From NCBI GenBank assembly GCA_023053575.1, contig JAKZAP010000001.1, positions 14,338,849 through 14,402,848 on the forward strand: 64,000 bases of DNA. The letters run 5' to 3'. Shown here piece after piece: positions 46,701-58,700 of the stretch; positions within the stretch are counted from its first letter, which is position 1, and each line of letters starts with the position of its first letter. The translations under genes and the position numbers were made by a program. The stretch comes from Branchinecta lynchi. Taxonomy: Eukaryota; Arthropoda; Branchiopoda; Anostraca; Branchinectidae. The notes beneath the pieces were generated by a model. That model searched no databases. It worked only from the letters and a program-made list of their open reading frames with translations, and was not told the DNA's origin.

Positions 46701-49700
46701 GGCATCTTCTTTTACAATCTATGAAGTTTGATTGAATCTGAGTATTTTCCGGAAATTTATGTTACCCCCCCTCAAGCTCCCCAAACCGAGGCAACATCCG
46801 ACTGGTATCAAAGGTTGGATCATCTGGACAGGGGCGTCGCAAGTGCATTTTCGATGGGGGGGTGCAGAGCAAAAAATTTACCGAATCTTTCAAAAATTTT
46901 ACCGAATCCTAGAACTAAGAATTTGAGCTTTAAATTATGGAACAGAGACGACTACGGAGGAAGAGTAACAATAAAGGACAGCGTGAAAGACGATAAGCCA
47001 ACTATTAGGCAGCGTTCTGGCGAAGGCCACATGGAGAATATACTGCTGGGCTTGCAGTAACAGCTTCATCTCTTATAGCCAATAGAAAATGAAATCGAGC
47101 GCCGCAGGCGAAAATTTTCGAAATTGATTTTTTTGCTGTAGGCTAAAACTAACTGCTTCTCTTACAAATTCTATCATTTACCGTTGATTAAACGCCGAGA
47201 CTCCAAGAAGTTCCAAAAACCGGATGGAGCGACGTTCCGGCAGTAGCAGTAACTGTAGTCTAGTCAATATACTACCCATAATCACATAAAGTGAGCGCAG
47301 CAGGCGAAATTTTTTGTTGCTTTTAATTTTAATTTTAATTTCCATCCAAATTCTAGCTTTTAACGTTTCGAAATCTCAATCCTGAAACTGTCTTGAAACG
47401 GCGACGTTACACAAAATAGAGAATATTACGAAAAGCTCTGCAGGCGGAATTTTCGAAATATCTATGAATAGATATTCTTTTTGGAATCCAAAATAAAAGT
47501 AAGGACTTTCGATGATATCATAGATCATCCCTTTTGTCTGCGACCAGTGCTTCATTCGACCTCTTCTGAGTTTCGAGGTTCGTGGTAACTTCCGAATCCT
47601 GGCAATTATAACGAATAAATTACCGAATTCCACTTATTATACCGAATAAGTTTAGGCCGATAGCATGTTCGGGATTCTGTATAACTAGCGTATCCCGGTT
47701 ATGATACCGAATTGTTTTGGTATCGAAAGACTACCGAACAATATTCATATTCGGTATACTTTCGTCGAAACTGGAACAAAGTCACTATTCGTGGTTAACT
47801 TCCTAATCCTGGAAATTATACTGAATAAATTACCGAATCCTAATCATGATACCGAATAATTTTGAACCAATAGCTTATTCGGGGTTCTGTGTAACTACGG
47901 AATCTGCATATATATACCGAATAGTTCCGGCATCGAAAAATTACCAAATGATTTCAGTAAGTTCTCTCACCAAATTCGTCATAACTACCGAATACCGGCA
48001 AATATACCGAATCCCGATGATTATACCGAAGAGATTTGTACAGATAGCCTATTTAGGATTCTATATAAATACCGAATCCCCGTAAATATATCGAACAGTT
48101 CTGCTATCGAAAAAATACCGAACAATTTTAGTAAAATTTTGGGCCTCCGGCCCAAGATTTTACCGAATCTAAAAAAAGGTGGGGGGTGCTGCACCCCCCC
48201 CCCCTTGCGACGCCCCTGCATCTGGAGCCTCCAACTCCAACTCATGTCCCCTCCAACTCTCACAGTCAGGTGCAGAGCCAAAATTTTACCGAATCTTTCA
48301 AAAAAATTATCGAATCCTAGAACTCAGAATTCGAGCTTTAAATTATGGAGCAGAAAAGATTACGTAGGAAGAGTAACAATAAAGGGCAGCATGAAAGACA
48401 ATAACCCAACTATTGGGCGGCGTTTTGGCGAAACCCACATGGAGAATATATTGCCCGGCATAATTGCAGTAATAGCTTATATCTATTATATCCAATAGAA
48501 AATAAAATCGAGCGCCGCAGGGGAAAATTTTAGAAAGCCATATTTTTTTTCTTTAGTCTGAAATTTAACGCTTCTCTTACAAATTCTGTCATTTACCTTC
48601 CGGCAGCAGCAGCAGCTGTAGTCTAGTCAATATACTACCTATAATCACATAAGGTGCGCGCCTTTTTCCTGCCAAGTTTAATTTCCATCCAAATTCTAGC
48701 TTTTAGTGTTTCGAAATCTCAGTCCTAAAACTGGCCTAAAACCCCCGTCAAATGACGCGCCTTTCCACAAAACAGAGAATATTACGAGAAGTGCTGCAGG
48801 CGGAATTTTCGAAATATTTATGATTAGATATTCTTTTTGGGATCTATTGATGAAATCGTAGATCACCCCTTTTGTCTGCGACCAGTGCTTCACTCTACCT
48901 CTTCTGAGTTTCGACGTTTGCGGTAACTTCCGAATCCTGGCAATTATAATGAATAAATTACCGAATCCCAGTTATTATACGGAATAAGTCTAGACCGATA
49001 GCATGTTCCGGATTCTGTATAACTACTGTATCCCGGTTATTATACCAAATTGTTTCGCTATTGAAAGACTACCGAACAATATTCATGTTCGGTATACTTT
49101 CGTGGAAACTGGAAAAAGTCAGGATTTGGGTTAACTTCCTAATCCTGGAAATTATACTAAATAGATTACAGAATCCCAATCCGAATAATTTTGAACCAAT
49201 AGCTTATTCGGGATTCTGTGTAACTACGCGGTCTCCATAAATATACTGAATAGTTCCGAAAAATTACCAAATGATTTCAGTAAATTCTCTCACCAAATTC
49301 GTGATAACTACCGAATACTGGCAATTATACCAAATCCCGATCATTATACCGAAGAGATTTGCACAGATAGCCTATTTAGGATTCTGTATACCTACCGAAT
49401 CCCCGAAAAAAAAGGAAAACAGTTCTGCCATCGAAAAAATACTGAACAATTTCACCTCCCCCCCTTGTGATGCCCCTGATCACAGTTGCCCGAAGTCCAA
49501 AACACGCCAGTGAACCTCGGGAAGGACTAGCAACAAGCAACCATGACTCAAATTCTGTGTCAACCAATAAACGGGGTTGATTGGGGACAGCTGTGGTAAT
49601 GCTTCCGGATCTTCCGCTAGGTAACCTACACAGCAATTCTCCATCGGGACGTAGAGTTAGTCATCAAGACTTGACTCTTGATTCAAGAGTATCCCGAAGG

Positions 49701-52700
49701 ATACGCCAACCAGCAGAATCCTTTTTGATGGAATGCAGTCTCTTTACTTGTCTCCTGTCCTTGCCCTGGGAGGAGAACATGGTCCAGATCAGTTTAACAC
49801 CAATCCCTGATTTTTGGATACTCTATGCAATCGCTAGAGTTGGGATTGACTGGTCCAGACTGGCTTCAGTCCAAGCTGACTGCGGCTCTTCTGATGACAC
49901 CAAATGGATAAGTTAGCTTAGATTGGTTCCGGTAGGTCCGATATTTCAGCCATTCTCAGTCATCTTGGCAGGGGCTGGGCCTGGATAGAGGTCCTCTTCA
50001 GGCTGTAGTTAGAAGAAACAAACCTGCACATTACGTATATCCTAGCATAAATAGTCCTTGTTGGAATGGGGATTAAGGCACGATTGTCAGAGGACCCAAC
50101 TTAGTACCTTGGGGGGTACCGCATGTTATTGTTTCAGCTGCGGAGACGGAACCATTCAGTTTAACAACTTGGCTCCGGTCTGAGAGAAAACTGGCCATCA
50201 TACACTGAGAAAATTGACGTGCACCCATTTCAGAAAGGCTTCCAAAGCAACCGCGTGATCCAGGAGATCGAAAGCTTTTTTTTGGTCAGCGAGGATTAGG
50301 TCAATAAAAGAATCATCTTCCTCAAGAACAGTTAGTATATCATGAACCAGGCTAACCAAGTAATGTGTGGTGCTAATACCTTGCCTAAAACCAAACTGAT
50401 TGGGGTCAAAATTGTCACATACTTAAGAAAGAAGCCAATCATACATAAATCTTTCTAGTAGCTTGGCCAATGCGGAAGTCTTCGATATAGGTCGCATATC
50501 ATCAAGGCTAGAGGGGCTAGTTTTTTTGGTATTGGAGTAACCTCGGCAATTTTAAAACACTTAGGAAATATACATTGAAGAAGACATTGATTAAATACTG
50601 CTGCGATGGGTCTAGAGATTAGGAATGCGCATTGAATTGGAATCTCATTGTTAACGTGAGAACAGTTCGGGTTCAATCATAGAATTTTTTCCTCAACCAT
50701 AGCAGGAGTAATGGTCGGTATATAAGTAATACTAGGCTCAAGGGGCTTATCACTCAAGGGGGGTAACGAATTACAAATATCGATCTGTCTGTCTGTTAGC
50801 ACCATAACTCTCGAAGGAGTTGAGATATTTTGTTCAAATTTGGCATGAGGACTCTTTGAGTCAAAGTACAGGTCAAGTTCGAAGATGGGCTCTCAGCCCT
50901 ATATTTAGGAGTGGGGGAGGGGTTTCAGAATAAGGAATGAAAGAAATATATTTTTAAAAGCTAATTAGATAGTCGATTGAGGGGTAAAGAGTTGTGCAGA
51001 ATCCGAATATGAAAATAATTTTCCTGTCGGACAAGTAGTTCCAGAATCCAGCAAAAAACTTAAAATTTGTGAAAAATAAAAATGTAATCTGAAGTTGATT
51101 AGAGGTTCAGTCTAGGGGTAAGGAGACATGCTGAATACGTATATGAAAATTATATTTTCGCCGGACAATTAGTTCGCCCGGAGTCCGGCCGAAACTGGAA
51201 AATTTATTTAAAGGAAAAGTTTTATTTGAACTTGATTAGATCTTCGATTCAAGGGTAAGAAAAAATGCTGAATCTGAATATGACAGTCATTTTCCACTCG
51301 GATATATTCCACTCGGACATATTCCACTCGGACATACCTATAAGGAAAATTTGGAACCGGAATTTTGTTATAAGTAAAAGTTTCATCTGAAGTTGATTAG
51401 AGGTTCGATGGTGTGGTAAGGAAGGATGCAGGCTGATTCCGTGTATGTAAATTATTTTCTCGCCAGACAAATGGTTCGTCCGAAATTCTGTCAAAATCTG
51501 AAAATTCTTTAAAAGTTTTATCTGAAGTTGAAGTTGATTAGAATAAACATGCTGAATCCATATCTGAAGTTAGTTTTCTCAGATGATTAGCCGTTGGCCT
51601 TAATCTGTTTCCAAATTTGAATTGTAAATTTTTTTCAAGGAGTCTGGCTAAGACCGGATTTCTACAAGATCCAATTGGCCATATTCCTGTTCAGCGCTTC
51701 CAAGCGGACTAGTTTCTGTTAATCCCGCCATGCCTCACCAACACTTGTGTAGACATAGTAAAAAGTCGAATCCATAGGGTAGTGGGTCTCTTTCCCTTTC
51801 TGCTGCTAAAACATATGCAAACCCTCCATTACCTGGGACACAGATGACAGGTTTTCCACTCACTAACCTGTGGATCTGTTTTGCCATGTCTGATCCAAGT
51901 GCTGACGGTGAGGCACAGAGGGATTAACAGAAACTAGTCCGCTTGGAAGCGCTGAACAGGAATATCGCCAATTGTCTGGATCAGATATGAAATTTTTGGG
52001 ATCCCAACGAAATCTTTGGTCTTGTTCTAATTACTAAAATGTTGTATACCCCTGTGAGGACTAAACGGACATACCATGCTCACCCCTGCCAGCATGCCCC
52101 GTTGTATGAGCGTGGTTATCACAAAAGTGCTTGGGCTACTAGACTGAACCACCTGGCCATCCTAAGCATGACCAAATAGCTGTGTGTCATCTGAATGTAC
52201 TGTAATAGTAGAAAATTGTTGAACCACATTGAGCAACCAGCATTTAAGAGATAATATGAAAGATTCCTAAAAGTCTGCCAATTGATCCAAGCGAGACTTT
52301 TGCAGTTCCAGCTGATTTGGTTTGAATCCCCCGGAGATCTTTCATTTTATTTTTTATTTATTTAATGATAATCTGGTCATCTGTACTTTCTTTAGGAAGT
52401 GTCTGGCGTTGAGAGTATAGAGAGATGTCAGCAAATCCTGGAGCAGTTTAGTTGGAATTTGGAGGATGCTTTAAGGTCTCAGCTTGGCCTCCATGAAGAC
52501 AGGCCTTTCACGAATTCCCCTCAGACAGTGAGGCAAGGAGGAAGTGCAGTCAGAACCGTGTCAGATAATAGAAGATCTTTTATTGGCAGTATTTTTGGAC
52601 TATTTGAGCACTTTGTGGCCTTTCGTCCCAGATCAACAACAGGATGGATCTTCTATGTAACAACTTTGCCAGTTCGCATAATGCTTGATACGTTCAGTGG

Positions 52701-55700
52701 AGTGTTTTCATTCATAACTGCCTTTATACTTGGAGATCACAGACATGGTATGTGTATTCATTTTTTCGTTAGAGGAGGGAACAGTAAGCCCTAGTAGTAG
52801 TCAACTGAGAAGTAGTAAAGTTCCTCAAGCGGGATTTGAAACCGCAACCTTCGGCTACATCATAAAATAAATATCTAACAATAAGCTCTTCTTTAGAACC
52901 GTGCTAAAAAGGTGGAAAAATAGAATACGATTACTCTTCGAGTAAGCGTATACTTTACTCTTACTCTTCGAGTAAGCGTATTCTCGTTTGAAATTCAACT
53001 TGTTGGTGATATAAGTAGAGTAGCGAATAACGAAACAATGCCGACAAAAGCCCAGACCTGAGCCGCAAGAGTAGGCTATACCGAAATGCTTTGTGGGCAG
53101 GTTGTGTGCAAAAGTCGGCTCCTGCCAAAGCTTGTTTGACCACTCTGTTCTAGTAAGTGTAATCTGACTACAAATCCGACTTGTCGGCAAAAGTAAATAA
53201 AATAGCGCCGATAAAAGCTCAGACCTATGCTTACATGAGCAGCAAAAGTAAATCGACCTTTTATTAATTCTCGACAAAAGCTTGTTATGTCAGCTCGCTT
53301 CTAAGCGTGTTCTGCTTCGAATTCCAGCTTGCGAAAAGAACAAATAGAATAGCGAATAGTGTCGATAAAGGCTCAGGCTTACATGAGTAGTATAGTAATA
53401 TAGTAAAAAATCTGAGCGCCTCCAAAACACCCTGAACCAGTTGCCATAGTTGGGTACAGGATGTTGTTCAGGAATATTGTGGTATTTCACCTTCAGAGGC
53501 TACTTCATTTTACTCCTGTCTTGACTCGACTTGATTCCTGAGAAACCAACCATTCTTTGTGTCGTGGTCCTGGCTTCCGGTGTCAAACTTGGAAAAATTG
53601 TCGCAGCTGGTTTTCCCAGCCATTCCGATATCAGACAGTCGGGAGGCCGAAACAATCTTGGCAAAGTGAAAGTTACGGGAATATGTATGGATTGGTTTTA
53701 TAAGGACCTTTTAAGCTTCAAACATACATTTTTTAGCGATCACTAATCCAGCTGATGATGTCGTCTCAACATTGCAAGAGTTTGAAGAAAATTATGGAAC
53801 AGTACACCCTGTATTTTATCAGGGAAGTTATAGCCAGGCGCTTGCTGATGCCAAAAAAGAACTTATGTTTCTTATGGTCTACCTTCACTGTCCCGACCAT
53901 CAAAGTACTGATAAATTTTGCAGGTAGGGTAAGGTGTTTTGTTTTCTGGCTTACGGTTTCTTAACGATAGAGGTATGCTGAATTGTAAAGTGCCAGTGAC
54001 AGGAGTTGCCATATTTTCATTGCATTCTATCCTTACCGAAACCATAGACCGGTACTTACCGAATTTCTGGCTAGTTGTAAGTTTTCCATACGCCCTTCAT
54101 AAAATTCCTTCCAGATGTTATTATTTTGCCACTAGAAGCGCTAGCATAAAATAACGTTACTTCTTGGTGTGCGTTTAACCAGGTTTGTGTGGCTATTTTC
54201 AGTTCCGTTTAGGCCTAGCCATGTTTAAAGCTGTTTAAAATACCTCTGCCTCTGTGTGTGCTCTATCCAACTGTTCTGTCAAGTAAGTAAGTAACGTTTA
54301 TGAGACAGAAACTTGCTAGCTAGCTAATTTGATTGTTTTTACAAAAATTTCATTCTTTTAAACACTCACAAGTTACGTAAATACTAAATACTACAAATAT
54401 TAATATTACACTGACATTTTATTCGACATGTTAACGAAAAATGGTACAAATGTGGTACTGTGTCTCTTTGTTTTGATTTTAACCGTTTTTGGTTTCAGCT
54501 GCGAATGCGTACGATTATTTATTGGTGCATCAGGTGGGAGGATAGTTCGGTGTTGGACAGATGCAAGAACTTTACACCCAAACTTAAGAATTAGTATGTT
54601 GCGACGTTCATGCAGTGAGGGGAGGGATAATTCTGTTAGAAGAGATTCATAGGAACTGGAAGTTACTTGATGACCTAGTAACTGAGACTGCTCTCTTCTG
54701 TACACGCTCTATTTCGTCAGACACGTATGCTGTATTTTGGGCGAGAGGGTCCCATAAGGGGCATGCGTACTCGATTACAGGTCTTACGTAACATAAACTT
54801 CATCAAGTTTGTCTGTTCTGGCTTCCGACTTCAATGCTGACCACTGGTTGTCTTTCCAGGGGTCTAATCCGTGACTCGGTATGAACCGAAAGCGTAATCG
54901 CTTATTCCCCCTTGATATAACTTGCACCAAGATCTAAGGTATTATTGTTTCTCTAGCGCATCTGGCGGCAATTTGTCATTGAATTTTATGAAGGGCGTAT
55001 TGTACAAGATAGGTGGCTTATATCTCTGTGTAGCAAGCTTCTGAGGTTCGGTTTGAGTGCCCTAATATTCAGAACTGCTTGAAGCTGGCAGCTTCCACAC
55101 CGCTTCCGTAGGTTCGCTTCCGCACAGTCGAATCCAACCTTTCTGGATTTTCATGACAATAAGAATAGCTAATATCTGGTTTGGCTAATAGACACGTTCC
55201 AATCTCAACTGTCGATCACTGTTCCCTTTTCTCCTATTTCATTCATTGTGTAGGCTATATATATATAGTGCCTCTCAACAGTGTTGCTTCTATGACACCA
55301 TCCACGGAACCTGGGGTGCATGGACCTTCGGAGTGATTGCACCTTCCGGACCCATCAAATCTGGAAGATGCCTGGCTGTAAGACCGGCTCAGGAAAAAGC
55401 CGAATCGCCCGTCCTAAATATCGGTTTAAATAAAGGCCTTAGCAATAACTAGCTGGCAGAGTCCGGATTATTTGTCATATATACCTCTTCCGAATTTTTT
55501 TTTTATTAGTTTTTTTTTTTTAGTTTTCGTTTTCGTTTGGGGAAGCACAGATTGGGCTTCTGGGACATTGGCCGTCAAATATGGTCCCGCGTTAGCATGA
55601 TCTGCAAGGCTCGATGGGAAGGAGCTTCGAGACTCCGCAATAAACAAATCCATCAGAGTATACTGTTATGATCTAAATGACAATGGCGTGATTTAACGTA

Positions 55701-58700
55701 CTAAGGAGCAGAAAGTATTGCGTAGTAAAACAGATAAATTGGGTGAAGTGCAAGACGGAATTAGCCTTGTATGCGCCAATGGTAAACCATGATACTGATC
55801 AACCCAAAGTCTGAAGAATCATCTGGTTTATGCAATCCAGTGTGTTTTTGTTATCATTAAACACCGCTGTGCAACTTACGTGGTCCGAGAAGCACTTTCT
55901 GTCTATCCTAAAATTGTGCTTTATTCTATTTCATTATTGTTATTATCGGTCTGGATCGACCGAGGGATGGACCTAATCATTCTTATGCTTCTTATTTCAG
56001 GAAGACTCTCATGAGCCCAGAGGTCGTCCAGTACATCAATGGGAATTTTCTGTTTTGGTCTTGTTCTGTGAAAAAGCCAGAGGGCTACAGAACTTCAGAA
56101 GCCTTGAGAGAAAACAGTTACCCTTTTGTCGGCATAATCGTTTTAAGAAACAACCGTATGTGTGTAGTTGGCAGAATTGAAGATGGTTTGGAGCCTAACC
56201 AGTTTTTAACCAAAGTACGGAAAATTGTAGCCGACAACGAAGCATATCTCATTGTGGCAAGAGAGGAAAGGTAAGAGTTATCGCTTCTTCCGCGTTTTTA
56301 ATTAATTATTGCGTTGACGAGTTAGCGGAGAGTAAAGCATTGCTATGGCATGGCTATGGCATGTTCAGCCATGGTATCTCATCCTCTCCGCTCCCAAGTG
56401 CTCCCTCCCCCTATCAAAATGTTAGAAGTCGACCAGAACGAGTGGTAAGTTCTAAGGTTCCCAAGCTCTATCCCGTACCTACAAAACACGCTAGTGTTAG
56501 AATACATCCCACTTCTAACACCATTGTTAAGATGTTGAACGTGGAGGAAGTTTCCAAACCCTGTTCTTACACCTTGTTGAGAGGATGGACGAGTGGAGGC
56601 GAGGTTTAATGAAGATAAGGCTCCTCGGGTGTGGGCTGAAGATATTCTGACACCGTAGGTGCCCACTAGCCCCAGGACCAGTCAGGAAACCGGACAAAAG
56701 AGACAAGGGAAAGTCTCAGGGAATTCTGTAGCTCAGCCGCAGTCAATCCAGAAATCCCTAATCAAGCTGGTTAACACATCCTAGCGAAGCTGGAATTCAC
56801 ATATCCAGTCAAGCTCGAGGCCTACTAGCCGAGATGGACCATACCGTCTATAATTAATTTATCTTATGCAAATCGTGTGCAAGAGTGTGACACATATAAT
56901 ATAGCACTAATGGGTCCCTAACTAAATATATAAACTGGTCCTTACCATAAATTATAATATAGAGTAACTGAGGTCTTGCTCCGACCAAGGATGAAAGAGA
57001 ACTCCTCTTGGCTGCGGATTCATTCCGCAGCCAAAATACTTAGAATGAAATGGAGCAAAGCCTGACCTCGGGTTAGCCAGCAGCTAACTGGAGCTAGTGG
57101 GTAAAGACCGGTTTCTTTAAGCCGCTTTCACACTGTCTTTTTTTATGTGTGTATGTGTTTTTATTCATTTTTTCTTTCGTTTAGTCCGCTTTTTCAGAAT
57201 GGCGGGCTATAAATAAATTACTTACTTACTTACTTACCGAGACAGGCAACCTCTTCGTCGCGATTACAGTGATGCAACGCAGGCCTTACGCAGACAAATA
57301 AAACGCAACGCAAGAATAGAACCAAGTTGTATTCTTGCGCGTTGACGCATACGCACTTATTTTTTTAGTAAAAAATGCAAGATTTTGAAGACAAACCTCA
57401 GAAAACCTACTAATGACGAAGAAAAACTTAGTACTGACGAAAGAAACGAGAATTCAGCATAAGAAACCTAGGAAGAAAACGTAAATACACATCGAGCCTG
57501 GTGTGAAGATACGCTACGCAACCTGTACTCAATGCAAGATAAACGCATACGCAGCGCATCGCAACGACTCGTCAGTGTGAAAACGGCTTTATTCAGCAGC
57601 GTGCGAGGCGATCATACGTAACTCAACTTAACTAAATAGTATCATTGTTACACCGGGTATCTGTGCAAGCTAAAACTAATCGCTCTGTGTTTCATCCTGG
57701 AGCTCCGGGATGGTTTTAAACAGCTTGAAAAAGGAGCTAAGCGGATAAGTGAACAAATAAGTAAGGTTTATTAGACAAAACTTGCTAGCGAGCAAATTTG
57801 ATTGTCTTTACAAAACATCATTCTTTTACTCACATTTGATTTTGACTGGCTTCAGCTTCGGCTGCGAACGCGTACGATTCTTTATGGGTGCATCAGGTGG
57901 GAGGATAGTACAGTGTTGGACAGATGCAAGGATTTTACAGCCACATTTGAAAATCAGTGCATCACGAAGGTTCATGCAGCGGGAGGAGAGATAAATCTGT
58001 TAGTAGATATTCATAAGAACTTGAAGCTACCTGCTGACCTAGTATACCTCAAAGGGCTCTCTTTTGTACACGTCATAGTTCGTCAGACACGTACGCTGTA
58101 TTTTGAGCGAAATACGGGGGCATGCGTAATCGATTACAGGTCTTACGTCACACAGGTAAGTAGCCTTCAGACTATCGCGGTCGCAACCAAACTGCCTCAT
58201 AACAAAAAATGAATAGGCTTTATTTGTATGGCACTTGCCTGCCGGCCAAGTGCCATACACCGATCACTCTTCCGTCGGTCGATAGGTCAGTCCGCTGTTT
58301 TCGAAGTAAGGCACTGCCAGATGTGCTAGCACGATGGAACTTGGCAGGCATGTAAGGAACCCCACCAAAGTAACTTGGAAATAGTCACTTCCCCCAATCC
58401 GACCCTCGTGGGGGGAGGGGTAGGAGGCGGAATCCGGAATTTAGTGGCATGCATAACTTTGGAATGGGTGATCGAAATCTTAATGAAACTTGATATCTGG
58501 AAAGATGTCGTGCAGGCCCGTATCCAGGAATTTATTTCGGGGGGGGGGGGGTATTGCCTGCTGGTCGGACAAGAAAGTACGAAAAACACATATATCAGAG
58601 GGAAAAGCCTATACAAATTTATTATTTTTGTATGTTTCGGGGGGGGGGGGTCACCCCCCCTTGGATACGGCCTTGATGTCGTGTCTCAGATGTCCCATTT

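Noticed and set aside
49513..50760. An intact LINE
   Set aside because: Stops and frameshifts interrupt every motif block and no endonuclease domain was recognised.
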